The notes under the pieces were generated by a model, which had not been told where the DNA came from, did no database searches, and was given only the letters and a program-made list of their open reading frames with translations. A program made the translations under genes and the position numbers. From VRUE01 sp963819755 (GTDB lineage Bacteria > Actinomycetota > Thermoleophilia > Solirubrobacterales > 70-9), in assembly GCA_963819755.1 (NCBI GenBank), contig CAWFXB010000002.1, positions 496,001-560,000 on the forward strand: a stretch of DNA of 64,000 nucleotides, written 5' to 3'. Shown here in pieces: positions 1 through 8,363 of this stretch. The number at the start of each line of letters is the position of its first letter. Within the stretch, counting starts at the first letter, position 1.

Positions 1-405
1 AGCGTCTTCATCTGAAACCCCCCAGAACGTCGCAGCCCCGGGGACGGTCCAAAGCATCCGCGCACCACAGGCCACAACCAAATAGTCGTATTCAACCTCC
101 GCTCCATCGTGCGTTGTGACGCGCTGTCCATCAGTGTCGACGGAGACGATGCTGTCGAGAGAAAGGGAAGCGCCACAGCGCTCGGTCAGCTGCTGAAGAT
201 CAAACTTGAGCACCTCGCCAACGCCAAAGGGCTCGGCGACAGCCAGGGGTCGGTAGAGGAACTCGCGGCGCGGCGCATGGACGGCGATCTCAACGCGGTC
301 TCCGCAGAGGTCGTGCAGAGCGACCATTGCCTCGACCCCGCCAACGCCGCCGCCGATGATGAGCGCCCTCGGCCTAGAAGCGCCCTGCGATGAGGTTCGG
401 GCCAT
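1..405 (-). CDS. FAD-dependent pyridine nucleotide-disulfide oxidoreductase, N-terminal part (cut by window edge)
   Basis: Translation from an ATG at 405 on the minus strand stays open to position 1, so only the first 135 residues are seen. Residues 16-26 read IIGGGVGGVEA, a Rossmann dinucleotide-binding motif for FAD. Downstream the residues REFLYRPLAVAEPF and the segment YDYLVVACGARM are typical of the sulfide:quinone oxidoreductase / type II NADH dehydrogenase-like group, which pass electrons to quinone at the membrane face. Which of these it is cannot be told without the C-terminal half and its cysteines. It diverges from nothing on its left in the window and lies 200 bp from the chromate-transporter gene, also minus strand. 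Confidence 0.8.
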   Translation of the reverse strand, partial: MARTSSQGASRPRALIIGGGVGGVEAMVALHDLCGDRVEIAVHAPRREFLYRPLAVAEPFGVGEVLKFDLQQLTERCGASLSLDSIVSVDTDGQRVTTHDGAEVEYDYLVVACGARMLWTVPGAATFWGVSDEDA

Positions 406-606
406 GCCTCACATTACAGCGGCAAAGCGCGCCAGCTTGAGAGTGCTGGCGAGTCCGCCTAGAGGGTTGCAAGTGGGTACCGTCGGCCGACTTGGGTCTC
501 TAGCTCGTTGCCCAGGAGTTGTACGGCGTGTCGAGTATCAGCGCTGCATAGGGCTCAAAGACGTAGCTCTCGAAGTTGTCGGCAATCGTTACCACCACTA
601 CTACGT

Positions 607-1764
607 TCAGCCACCGGGAACCCCGGCGCCGAACAGACCGACCAACGCCCCCACTGCCCCCGCAGCAACGAGCACCAAGACGACGCTACGCCGAGTTAGG
701 AGCAGCGCAACGGCCGCGACAGCCAGGACGGCTGCCTGCCACGGCTCGGTCAATGCCAGGCCGAGCGGGACCGCGGAGCCGATGATCGCTCCGATTGCGG
801 CTGGGCCGGCGCCGTCGAGAAACGCGAGGACCCGCGGGTCTCGCCGGAGCTGGTCGAAGTGGCGGGCGCCGAACAGGACGAAGGAGAACGAGGGCAGGAA
901 GGCGATGAAAGCGGCGAGCAAGGCACCGCCGATGCCGGCCGCCGCGTAGCCGACCACGGCGACCGTATGAGTGACCGGCCCCGGCGTGACCTGGCCGAGC
1001 GCGACCGCGTTGAGAAACTGCGGGTTGGTCATCCAGTGGAAGCGGTGCACAGCATCGCCCTGCATCAGTGGCACGATCACGAAGCCGCCGCCATAGGAGA
1101 GGGCACCGACCTTGAGCGCCGTCCAGGCCAGCGCCAGCAAGCCGCCGCTGCTCCCAGCGGCCAGCGCCAGCAGCGGCCAGGCGCGGAGACCGACCCCTTG
1201 CCCCGGCGTCCTCGCGCGTCGGAAGAGGATCTCCGCCAAGCCGCAGACGATCAGGACGAGCACCAGCCAGGCGCCGACCAGTGCCCCCGCCACGCCGCCG
1301 AGCAGGGCGTAGGAGACCCAACGGACCGGCTCCCGCGCCCGGGTCCAGCTGGAGGGAATCAGAGCGGCTCCGGCCGACACCGCCACCGCGGCAACGGCGG
1401 CTCCCGCCCCCGCGCCAGCGCCGCGCACCCAGACCGGCGGCGAGTGGGCCAGGAACAGGACGGACAGGCAGAGGATCGCCAGCAGGCCGGGCACGATGAA
1501 GCCGAGACCGCCGATCAGCGCTCCAGACCTGCCCCGGACCCGCCAAGCGCAGAAGATTGCCAGCTGAGTCGAGGCCGGGCCGGGGAGGAGATTGCAGGCG
1601 GCGATCGCGTCCTCGAACTCGTGCGCGGAGAGCCAGCCTCCGCGCTCCACGCAGAGTTCGCGCAGGAGGACGATATGGGCGGGCGGGCCACCAAACCCGA
1701 TGCAACCGATCCGTCCCCACTCTCTGGCGATCTCACCGAGGCTGGGCTGGGGAGCGCTCGACAC
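607..1764 (-). CDS. chrA: Chromate transporter, ChrA (CHR) family
   Basis: The 385-residue product is an integral membrane protein with two homologous halves, the long-chain CHR architecture (usual length about 390-400). The N-terminal half carries FGGPPAHI near residues 24-31 and LLPGPASTQ near 59-67; the C-terminal half carries a matching YGGGFVIVPL segment and GQVTPGPVT. The GTG start at 1764 gives MSSAPQPSLGEIA. In characterised members the protein exports chromate, but many homologues have no tested substrate, so the substrate is inferred from family only. It stands alone, with about 200 bp of apparently non-coding DNA on either side. Confidence 0.88.
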   Translation of the reverse strand: MSSAPQPSLGEIAREWGRIGCIGFGGPPAHIVLLRELCVERGGWLSAHEFEDAIAACNLLPGPASTQLAIFCAWRVRGRSGALIGGLGFIVPGLLAILCLSVLFLAHSPPVWVRGAGAGAGAAVAAVAVSAGAALIPSSWTRAREPVRWVSYALLGGVAGALVGAWLVLVLIVCGLAEILFRRARTPGQGVGLRAWPLLALAAGSSGGLLALAWTALKVGALSYGGGFVIVPLMQGDAVHRFHWMTNPQFLNAVALGQVTPGPVTHTVAVVGYAAAGIGGALLAAFIAFLPSFSFVLFGARHFDQLRRDPRVLAFLDGAGPAAIGAIIGSAVPLGLALTEPWQAAVLAVAAVALLLTRRSVVLVLVAAGAVGALVGLFGAGVPGG

Positions 1765-1942
1765 CGCGGCAACTTATCCGGCCAGCGCGGGGGGAACCGA
1801 CGCAGCGCACCAGCGAAGGCCACGGCGCCTGATTTGTAGGCCCCTTGGCGGAGGCTTGGTCATCCCTTTGCCGTTGTAGGGGCATCGACGACGAGACCGG
1901 AGATACGGTTCGCGTAGTGAAAATGAGTATTTACTTAGGTTG
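1765..1942. other. Intergenic region between divergent chrA and cytochrome genes
   Basis: No plausible coding frame is seen. The stretch separates the minus-strand chrA start from the plus-strand cytochrome module, and its right part is AT-richer than the neighbourhood, as expected of a promoter region. Confidence 0.5.
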
Positions 1943-1970
1943 TTGACAATGTGAGCTCCGGGTGTAGCGT
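1943..1970 (+). promoter_or_regulatory. Candidate sigma-70-type promoter for the cytochrome b module
   Basis: A perfect -35 hexamer TTGACA (1943-1948) is followed after 16 bp by TAGCGT (1965-1970). It lies about 33 bp upstream of the ATG at 2004 and points into the three-gene cytochrome module. The AT-rich run just upstream could hold an operator, but no clear dyad was found. Confidence 0.55.
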
Positions 1971-2003
1971 CTTTCAACCAGTCGAAGGGATTAGAGGGGC
2001 GCG

Positions 2004-2183
2004 ATGGCACCCGTTGTACACGTGGCTTTTGCCGCACTGTTCGACCTGAGTCACCCGGCGCACTACCTGCACTGGCACTTCTTCCAAATGTCGGTGGCCA
2101 ACGTCATCGTCATCCTGCTGATGATCGCCGTCTTCGTCGCCGCGATCCTGATCCCGTTCCCGAAGCGGCGGCGCGAGTCGTGA
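2004..2183 (+). CDS. 59-residue histidine-rich single-span membrane peptide of cytochrome b module
   Basis: ATG at 2004 gives 59 residues ending KRRRES at the TGA 2181-2183. The N-terminal part has a cluster of histidines (HPAHYLHWHFFQMS), followed by one membrane span of about 22 residues (VANVIVILLMIAVFVAAILI) and a basic tail that should sit in the cytoplasm. The stop overlaps the GTG start of the cytochrome b gene (GTGA), so the two are translationally coupled. A ribosome-binding-like AGAGGGG precedes the start. Function is unknown; the location suggests a small subunit or haem/quinone-site accessory of the adjacent cytochrome. It is too short to be found by length filters. Confidence 0.7.
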   Translation: MAPVVHVAFAALFDLSHPAHYLHWHFFQMSVANVIVILLMIAVFVAAILIPFPKRRRES

Positions 2184-2872
2184 GCGACACCGAGCGGGGA
2201 CCCGTTTCCCCCGAGGAGCGCCGGATGTGGACGACCTGGGTACGCGAGCGCGCGGTCAGCGCCCTGCCGCCGGAGAAACTGCTCCCTGACCGCCAGCCCG
2301 CCTACGTGTCCTCCTGGATCTACGTCTTCGGCGTGGCCACGATCGCGGCGCTGGTCGTGGTCGTCGCCTCCGGCATGATCCTCGGCCTGAAGGGGCCGGA
2401 ATGGTGGCACGTCACCAGCATCGGGCGCTTCTTCAACGGCATCCACCTCTGGGCGGTCGAGCTGTTCTTTTTCGCGATGGTCGTCCACCTCTGGGGAAAG
2501 TTCTTCATGGGCGCCTGGCGCGGCGGTCGTGGCCGCACCTGGGTGACCGGCGCGGTCAGTTTCCTTGTCGCGATCGGCGCCGCCTTCACCGGTTACCTCT
2601 CTCAGCAGAACTTCGATTCGCAGTGGATCGCCAGCGAGGGCAAGGACGGGCTCAACTCTGTCGGGATCGGCTCGTTCTTCAACGTCGTCGACTTCGGCCA
2701 GATGTACACCTTCCACATCATCCTGCTGCCGCTGGCCGTGGTCGCCCTGGTCGTCTGGCACGTGCTGCTGGTGCGCCGCCACGGAGTGGTGCCGCCCTAC
2801 CCGGCGAAGACAGCCAAGCCGACGACACCGGCCCCACCCCAGGCGACGCCGAGCAAAGGCGGCGCGCCGTGA
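2180..2872 (+). CDS. Cytochrome b N-terminal domain protein (cytochrome b6-like)
   Basis: The 230-residue protein matches the four-helix N-terminal half of cytochrome b. Two helices carry the paired haem-ligand histidines: HLWAVELFFFAMVVH (13 residues between) and HIILLPLAVVALVVWH (14 residues between), the spacing seen in b/b6 proteins. A Pro/Thr-rich tail ends the protein. It starts with GTG at 2180 overlapping the upstream stop and its own TGA overlaps the next gene's GTG, so the three genes form one operon. The likely role is quinol oxidation/reduction with two b haems. No Rieske protein or cytochrome c is encoded in the window, so the partner complex is unknown. Confidence 0.85.
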   Translation: MSDTERGPVSPEERRMWTTWVRERAVSALPPEKLLPDRQPAYVSSWIYVFGVATIAALVVVVASGMILGLKGPEWWHVTSIGRFFNGIHLWAVELFFFAMVVHLWGKFFMGAWRGGRGRTWVTGAVSFLVAIGAAFTGYLSQQNFDSQWIASEGKDGLNSVGIGSFFNVVDFGQMYTFHIILLPLAVVALVVWHVLLVRRHGVVPPYPAKTAKPTTPAPPQATPSKGGAP

Positions 2873-3831
2873 GCGCTCCGGCCCCGACGACGGCCACGCC
2901 CGACGACGCCGCTCCCTGGCCGGGCCCCTTCGTCCGCTACGACCTGGTCAAGGAGCTCTTCGTCGCACTGGTGGTCATGGCGGGGCTGGCGATCCTGCTT
3001 ACTGTCCTCTTCTCCTCTCCCGATGACTCGCCGACGACGATCCAGAGCTGGGCGAGGGCCGATCCCGGCGACTTCCTCACCACCGCCGTAACCGAGCTGA
3101 ACGGAACCAGCGAGATCGCCACCTACGGCCCCCCCTACAACAGCACCTCCGGGTCGGCGCAGAAGATAGGGCCGATCTCACTCCAGGAAGCGGCCGGCGT
3201 CAAGATCCCGATCGACACGGCGCAGAACTACGTGATCGAACCGTTGAAGGAGATCCCCGCCGACCCGCGCCTGAAGGCGGCCCTCGCCGCCTACGAGGCG
3301 GCGCCCCTCAAGCTGCAGGAAGCCTGGACCGGCACCTACGAAGAAGCTCTGCCCAAGGCCCGCTTCCTCCGTGGCATCCCGATCCTGCCCGCTGGCCGCT
3401 ACGGCCCGGTCGCGCCGATGATGTCATCGCTGCTCGGCCTCGCCCAGAGCGGCGGCCTCGACGGCGCCCTCGTCGCCGGCAGCCACCGCTTCTACCAGAC
3501 CAACTACACCAAGCCGCTGCTCTTCCTCTCCGGCGGCGAATACTTCGAGGGGCGCGCCGAAGGCCAGCACCTGCTCGGCACTCAGTGGGGAATGATGAAC
3601 GAGACGGGGAGCTATCCGGGGCAGGTCTGGCTCTGGCTCTACACCTTCTGGTATCAGGTGGAACCGTTCAAGGAATCACCCAACGCCGACGCGCTGATCT
3701 TCGTCCTGATGGGCATCCTCAGCCTCGCCTTCGTCTGCATCCCGTTCATCCCCGGGCTGCGGACGCTGCCCCGCCACCTACGTGTCTACCGCTGGATCTG
3801 GCGCGACCACTACCGCGAAATCGAAAGCTGA
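2869..3831 (+). CDS. Cytochrome b C-terminal-like membrane subunit with large extracytoplasmic insert
   Basis: GTG at 2869 (overlapping the preceding TGA) gives 320 residues. A first membrane span lies near residues 29-50 and a second near 283-303, followed by a basic tail IPGLRTLPRHLRVYRWIWR. Between them is a soluble domain of about 220 residues with no motif I recognise. The position directly after the b6-like half, and the tail resembling the end of subunit-IV-like proteins, suggest it is the split C-terminal partner of the cytochrome b. The extracytoplasmic domain is much larger than in ordinary subunit IV. Function is inferred from context; the gene itself is secure. Confidence 0.7.
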   Translation: MSAPAPTTATPDDAAPWPGPFVRYDLVKELFVALVVMAGLAILLTVLFSSPDDSPTTIQSWARADPGDFLTTAVTELNGTSEIATYGPPYNSTSGSAQKIGPISLQEAAGVKIPIDTAQNYVIEPLKEIPADPRLKAALAAYEAAPLKLQEAWTGTYEEALPKARFLRGIPILPAGRYGPVAPMMSSLLGLAQSGGLDGALVAGSHRFYQTNYTKPLLFLSGGEYFEGRAEGQHLLGTQWGMMNETGSYPGQVWLWLYTFWYQVEPFKESPNADALIFVLMGILSLAFVCIPFIPGLRTLPRHLRVYRWIWRDHYREIES

Positions 3832-3878
3832 GTCGAGGCCCGGCGATCGACGGGCTTCCAGCGCGTAGCATCGACAGG

Positions 3879-4553
3879 ATGGAGATCCTCATCGTCGAGG
3901 ACGAGGCAGGGATCGCCGACTTCCTGGCGCGAGGGCTCGAAGCCGAGGGCTACGGCGTCACCATCGCGGCCGATGGCATCTCCGGGGAGCGGCGGGCGCT
4001 GGCCCCGGATACCGATCTCGTCATCCTCGACCGGATGCTCCCCGGGCGCGACGGGATCGAGGTGCTGGCCACGATCAGGCGCTCGAAGCCGGCATTGCCG
4101 GTGATCCTCTTGACCGCACTGGCCGAGATCGCCGACCGGGTTGAGGGACTTGACCTTGGAGCCACCGACTACGTCACCAAGCCATTCGCCTTCGACGAGC
4201 TCCTGGCTCGCATCCGCGCACGCCTGCGCGAGGCCGGCGACGCGTCGGAGACGACCTTGGACGCGGGCGGGATACGGCTGGACCTGCTCTCCCGGGAGGC
4301 GACGCGGGGCGACCACGTGGTTCGGCTTCCGAATCGAGAGGCGGAGCTGCTCGCCCACCTGATGCGACACGCGGGACGGGTCTGTGACCGAGACGAGATC
4401 CTCTCCGCGGTCTGGGGCTATGAGCACGATCCCGGAACCAACGTGGTTCAGGTCTACGTCGGCTACCTGCGCCGCAAGCTCGGCCTGCCCGGCTCACCGG
4501 CCCCGATCGAGACGGTGCGCTCGGTGGGCTACCGACTCAGCGACAGCGAATGA
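3879..4553 (+). CDS. OmpR/PhoB-family response regulator
   Basis: ATG at 3879 gives 224 residues: a receiver domain (residues 1-115) with the acidic pair ED at 7-8, phospho-acceptor Asp51 in VILDRMLPG, and the conserved Lys in YVTKPF near 103, then a winged-helix DNA-binding domain ending in the typical VRSVGYRL. It should bind DNA when phosphorylated by the histidine kinase encoded immediately downstream (ATGA overlap at 4550-4553). The 47-bp gap from the cytochrome genes suggests the two-component pair may govern this respiratory cluster, but no target site was identified. Confidence 0.93.
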   Translation: MEILIVEDEAGIADFLARGLEAEGYGVTIAADGISGERRALAPDTDLVILDRMLPGRDGIEVLATIRRSKPALPVILLTALAEIADRVEGLDLGATDYVTKPFAFDELLARIRARLREAGDASETTLDAGGIRLDLLSREATRGDHVVRLPNREAELLAHLMRHAGRVCDRDEILSAVWGYEHDPGTNVVQVYVGYLRRKLGLPGSPAPIETVRSVGYRLSDSE

Positions 4554-5692
4554 GAACCCGCTGGTCAAAGCTCGGCCTCCGCGGCAGGCTGGCGCTTTCG
4601 ATCGGAGCCATCGTCGTGATCGCGTTCGCGATCGTGCTGGTGGCAGTGCGGGCGCAAATGGCGCACGAGTCGAGTGTGATCAAGCACGAGGAGGCGCGGG
4701 AGCAGAGCGAACCGGGAGCCGCGGGACGGGAGTCGAAAGAGGGCTCGGCGATCTCGCCGATCGAGGACGCCCAGTCAGACGTGGAGAAGACGTTCCTGGT
4801 GGTTGGTGGCGTGGCCCTGGCCGCGGCCCTGCTGGCCGGGTACCTGCTCGCGGCGCGCACGGCCTCCCCCCTGCGACGGTTCGCGGCAACCGCGGCCAAG
4901 GTCGACGCCGGAGACCTCGCCCCTCGGCTCGAGTCGGGCCCTGCCGATGCGGCGGAGCTGCGAACCCTTGCCGAGGCCTTCAACCACATGCTCGATCGTC
5001 TTGACCAGGCGTTCGCGAGGCAGCGGCAGTTTGTCTCGGACGCATCCCACGAGCTGCGCAGCCCACTGACCGCAATCCGCGGGCAGCTCGAAGTGCTCGC
5101 CCGCAGCGACAGCCCGAGCGTCGAGGAGATACGCCGCGTCGAGGAGATCACGATGACGGAGATGGGACGAGTGGAACGCCTTGTCGACGACCTCCTCGCC
5201 CTTGCCCGGCTCGACGAGGGTGTTGGCCCAGCACCGCGCAAAGTGCGGACCGCGTCCCTCCTGCGTGGTCTCGCCGCTGGGGCAGATGGGGAGATCGCCG
5301 AACTGGGTGAGCTGGCCGAGGGAAGCATCGAAGTCGATCCCGACCTCATTGCCCAGGTCGTCCGCAACCTGCTCACCAATGCCCGTCGCCATGCGGGACC
5401 CGATGGCCGGGTCGCCCTCTCGGCACGAGCCGACGGTGGGAGCCTCCTGATCGTGGTCGACGACGACGGGCCGGGCATCCCATCCGAGCAGCGTGAGCGC
5501 GTCTTCGATCGCTTTCACCGCAACGAGGCCTCGCGCGATCGCGCCTCGGGCGGCAGCGGGCTGGGACTGGGCATCGCCCGGTCGATCGTCGAGATGCACG
5601 ACGGCCGGATCTGGGTCGAGGAATCGCCGCTTGGCGGCGCCAGGGTCTGCTTCGGGCTGCCCGACTTCGTCTCGACGATAAGAGATCTCTAA
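4550..5692 (+). CDS. Membrane sensor histidine kinase
   Basis: The 380-residue kinase has a first membrane span at about residues 14-34, a short extracytoplasmic loop of about 45 residues, a second span at 83-103, a HAMP linker, then a HisKA domain with phospho-acceptor His167 in SDASHELRSPL. The ATPase domain follows with an N box (NLLTNARRH), a G1 box (DDDGPGIP) and a G2 box (GGSGLGLGIA). The loop is too small for a classical ligand domain, so sensing may be through the membrane. It is translationally coupled to the response regulator at 3879. Confidence 0.93.
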   Translation: MRTRWSKLGLRGRLALSIGAIVVIAFAIVLVAVRAQMAHESSVIKHEEAREQSEPGAAGRESKEGSAISPIEDAQSDVEKTFLVVGGVALAAALLAGYLLAARTASPLRRFAATAAKVDAGDLAPRLESGPADAAELRTLAEAFNHMLDRLDQAFARQRQFVSDASHELRSPLTAIRGQLEVLARSDSPSVEEIRRVEEITMTEMGRVERLVDDLLALARLDEGVGPAPRKVRTASLLRGLAAGADGEIAELGELAEGSIEVDPDLIAQVVRNLLTNARRHAGPDGRVALSARADGGSLLIVVDDDGPGIPSEQRERVFDRFHRNEASRDRASGGSGLGLGIARSIVEMHDGRIWVEESPLGGARVCFGLPDFVSTIRDL

Positions 5693-5738
5693 CCCAGCGC
5701 TTAGTTTCGGCGCAGCCGTTGGGGCCAGTATTCCTCTC

Positions 5739-6335
5739 GTGTACCACCAGTCCAACGAGGTCCAGACGAGTCCGGGGGTCGTCGGCAACGCCCGCCTGAC
5801 CGGCGGGGTCGCCGCAGCCCTGCTGGTGCTGCTGGCCGCCGAGGGGGCGACGATCCCCTTCATCGGTCAGCTTCTCGGCCCGCACATCTTCATCGGCATG
5901 CTTCTGATCCCACCGGTCCTGCTCAAGCTCGGCAGCACCGGCTACCGCTTCGTCCGCTACTACTCCGGCAACCCCGCCTACGTTCGCAAGGGACCTCCGA
6001 GCATCGCCCTGCGGGTGCTGGCGCCGGGCGTGGTGTTCACCACGCTGGCGCTGTTCGGCACCGGCGTCGCGCTGCTCGTGGCCGGACCACCCAGCGACAC
6101 GTTGAAGTTTGCCCACAAGCTGAGCTTCATCGCTTGGGTCGCACTGATGACGCTGCACGTCCTCGGGCACGTGCTCGAGGTCCCGGCGCTAGCGCTCCCC
6201 GACTGGCGGCGCAACGGCCCACCCGAGGCGCGGCTGGCGGGCGCCGGGGGTCGCACGATGGCACTCGGGCTGGCGATCCTCGCCGGCACCGCGCTGGCGC
6301 TGCTCACCTATTCCGCTGCCAACCCATGGTTCTAA
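5739..6335 (+). CDS. Cytochrome b561-like membrane protein
   Basis: GTG at 5739 gives 198 residues with about four to five hydrophobic spans. Histidines fall inside or at the ends of helices (GPHIFIGM near residue 47, KFAHKLSF and TLHVLGHVLEV in the third and fourth spans), as in di-haem b561 / DUF4405-type proteins that carry electrons across the membrane. It follows the two-component genes by 46 bp and precedes an acidic membrane protein and an ApbE gene, consistent with a transmembrane electron-transfer role. Haem binding is inferred from the histidine pattern only. Confidence 0.65.
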   Translation: MYHQSNEVQTSPGVVGNARLTGGVAAALLVLLAAEGATIPFIGQLLGPHIFIGMLLIPPVLLKLGSTGYRFVRYYSGNPAYVRKGPPSIALRVLAPGVVFTTLALFGTGVALLVAGPPSDTLKFAHKLSFIAWVALMTLHVLGHVLEVPALALPDWRRNGPPEARLAGAGGRTMALGLAILAGTALALLTYSAANPWF

Positions 6336-6397
6336 GGCTAAGAGCATTCTCAGCGTCCGTTTAGGGGCCGTTTTCGCACCCCGACGAATGTGTGACC

Positions 6398-6817
6398 ATG
6401 GATCCGTTCGAGATACAGGAACGAAAGCGCGAGGCCCAGCGGCGCCTCCGCGCCCAGCGCGAGAAGGCGGGGGAACTGCGAGGCCGCGTCGTCGCGATCT
6501 CGCTGGTCTGCTTCGCACTGCTCTGGGGAGTCGTCTTCGTACAAATGGCGACCGGCAACGATCCGGTGCTCGGCGACTCCTCATCGACCGTCGCCAAAGG
6601 GAGCAGCGGGCGCAACCGTCATGCCGCCAAAGCGGCACCGGCGGAAGCGGGGGCCAGCAGCGGCTCCGAAGAATTCGGTGCGACCGAACCCGAAGAACTT
6701 GAAGATCCCGTCGCGGAAGAACCGGTCGAAGAAGAACCGGTCGAAGCGGAAGCCGAACCCGTCGAAGAAGAATTCATTGAAGAAGAACCCGCTCCCGTCA
6801 CCACCAGCCAATCGTGA
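6398..6817 (+). CDS. Single-span membrane protein with acidic Glu/Pro/Val-rich tail
   Basis: ATG at 6398 (an in-frame GTG lies at 6392) gives 139 residues. A basic cytoplasmic segment of about 30 residues (ERKREAQRRLRAQREKAGELRG) leads into one membrane span (VVAISLVCFALLWGVVFV), then a Ser/Ala-rich linker and a low-complexity tail of repeated EEPVE units. The tail uses GAA almost exclusively for Glu, unusual in a genome this GC-rich. Its stop overlaps the GTG of the ApbE gene. No enzymatic motif is seen, and it lacks the S/T-G-A-T/S motif of flavinylated ApbE targets. Confidence 0.6.
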   Translation: MDPFEIQERKREAQRRLRAQREKAGELRGRVVAISLVCFALLWGVVFVQMATGNDPVLGDSSSTVAKGSSGRNRHAAKAAPAEAGASSGSEEFGATEPEELEDPVAEEPVEEEPVEAEAEPVEEEFIEEEPAPVTTSQS

Positions 6818-7764
6818 AGGGGGAAGCGCACCGCCGCTTCGAGTGCTTCGGGGGCACCACGACGATCCATGTCTGCGGTGCGAACACAGCCGCCGGAGAG
6901 AAGGCGGCAGACCTGGCGCAGACGAGGCTTCTCGACGCCCATCGCCGGCTCTCACGGTTCAGCGACGAGAGCGAGTTGACGCGCCTCAACGACGACCCCC
7001 GCTGGGAGGTGCCGGCGACGCCGCTGATGCGAGCCCTGGCGGACGCCGTGGGGAAGGCCGGTTCGCTCAGCGGCGGCCTCGTCGACGCAACGCTTCTCGA
7101 CCGCATCGAGCGCGCCGGCTACCGGGACTCTCTCGACGGCGAGCCCGCGATTTCCCTGCCCGAAGCGCTCGCCAGCCGGGCCGAGCGGGCACCCGGCGAG
7201 CAGCACCCGGACCGTCTCTGGCGCTCGATCAGCGTTGACGAAGCCGGCAGGATGGTGATCCGGCCACCGGGAGTGAAGATCGACAGTGGCGGCATTGCCA
7301 AGGGCCTTCTCGCCGACCTCCTCGCCGACCAGCTTGGCGAACACCGGACCTACGCAGTCGATTGCTGCGGAGACATTCGCGTAGGCGGCCGCGCCAGCTT
7401 GGACCGTCGGGTGTGGGTCGACGATCCCTTCGGCGAGGGTCCCGTTCACGAGCTGAAGCTGCGCGACGGCGCCGTGGCGACGAGCGGCATCGGCCGGCGC
7501 TGCTGGGTCGGCGCCGACGGCGCCACCGCCCACCACATCCTCGACCCGTGCAGCGGCGAACCGGCCTTCACCGGTGTCGTCCAGGCGACCGCCCTCGCCC
7601 CCTCGGCCTTGCTAGCCGAGGTCTACGCGAAGGCGGCGCTGCTCTCCGGGCCCGAGCACGCCGCCGAGTGGCTGCCGCACGGCGGCGTCGTCATCCGCGA
7701 CGACGGCAGCGTCGACGTGGTTGCCGCCGAGCGGTCCCTGGGGCAGCTGGCGGTGGCATCGTAA
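6814..7764 (+). CDS. apbE: FAD:protein FMN transferase (ApbE family)
   Basis: The 316-residue protein carries the ApbE fold signatures: DAHRRLSRFSDESELTRLN near the N-terminus, VKIDSGGIAKGLLADLLADQL in the centre and AHHILDPCSGEPA with later VYAKAALL for the metal and flavin site. ApbE enzymes transfer FMN from FAD onto a Thr/Ser of extracytoplasmic redox proteins. No obvious signal peptide or lipobox is visible at the GTG start, so it may act in the cytoplasm or the start may lie elsewhere. The usual FMN-binding-domain substrate protein is not encoded in the window. Confidence 0.9.
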   Translation: MKGEAHRRFECFGGTTTIHVCGANTAAGEKAADLAQTRLLDAHRRLSRFSDESELTRLNDDPRWEVPATPLMRALADAVGKAGSLSGGLVDATLLDRIERAGYRDSLDGEPAISLPEALASRAERAPGEQHPDRLWRSISVDEAGRMVIRPPGVKIDSGGIAKGLLADLLADQLGEHRTYAVDCCGDIRVGGRASLDRRVWVDDPFGEGPVHELKLRDGAVATSGIGRRCWVGADGATAHHILDPCSGEPAFTGVVQATALAPSALLAEVYAKAALLSGPEHAAEWLPHGGVVIRDDGSVDVVAAERSLGQLAVAS

Positions 7765-8363
7765 ACGTCGCACCGCACCTGTTCTGGATCACCAGCCGGG
7801 CCGCCGGCGGAGCCGCCCTGTTCCTGGCCAGCGCCAGTGTCACGGTCGGTTTGATGATGAGCTCGAAACGGAGGGGCTCGAACAAGCGGGATCTGCGCGC
7901 GATCCACGAGGCCCTCTCGCTCACCACTCTGGCGATGGTCGCGCTGCACGGAGTCGCGCTGCTCGGCGACAGTTATCTCAACCCCGGCCTGAGCGGAATC
8001 GCCGTTCCCTTCGCGAGCGCCTACCGACCGCTCTGGACCGGGCTCGGGATCATCGCCGGCTACGGCCTGGCGGTCCTCGGCCTCACCTACTACCTCCGCG
8101 ACCGCATCGGCGCCGCCCGCTGGCGGCGACTCCACCGGCTAACGGCGGTCTTCTGGCTGCTGGCGGTCGGGCACACGATCGGGGCCGGAAGCGACGCGGC
8201 CCAGATCTGGTTCCTTGCGGTGAGCGGCGCCCTCGTCATCCCCGCCGCCCTGCTCCTCGGCCTACGCTGGCTCGGGCGGGCAGGCGGCGACACTCCCGGG
8301 CCTCGTCCGGAGCGATCCTCTGCCGCGAGCGCGGTGCTCGCAAGGGGGTCAGGGCCACGGTGA
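7758..8363 (+). CDS. Ferric-reductase-like transmembrane protein (start uncertain)
   Basis: The frame from about 7758 to the TGA at 8361-8363 encodes about 200 residues with five to six spans beginning FWITSRAAGGAALFLASASVTVG. Histidines sit in helices (IHEALSLTTLAMVALHGVALL and RLHRLTAVFWLLAVGHTIG), giving the paired pattern of the ferric reductase / YedZ-like haem b family. No ATG, GTG or TTG lies in frame before the first span; an ATC at 7758 or CTG at 7779 are the nearest candidates, and the first standard codon (TTG 7849) would remove span one. It directly follows apbE and precedes a glycosyltransferase by GTGA overlap. Confidence 0.7.
   Translation: MVNVAPHLFWITSRAAGGAALFLASASVTVGLMMSSKRRGSNKRDLRAIHEALSLTTLAMVALHGVALLGDSYLNPGLSGIAVPFASAYRPLWTGLGIIAGYGLAVLGLTYYLRDRIGAARWRRLHRLTAVFWLLAVGHTIGAGSDAAQIWFLAVSGALVIPAALLLGLRWLGRAGGDTPGPRPERSSAASAVLARGSGPR

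Noticed and set aside
859..1839. 326-codon plus-strand frame opposite chrA
   Set aside because: Low-complexity Arg/Gln/Glu/Asp composition and antisense to a clear transporter.
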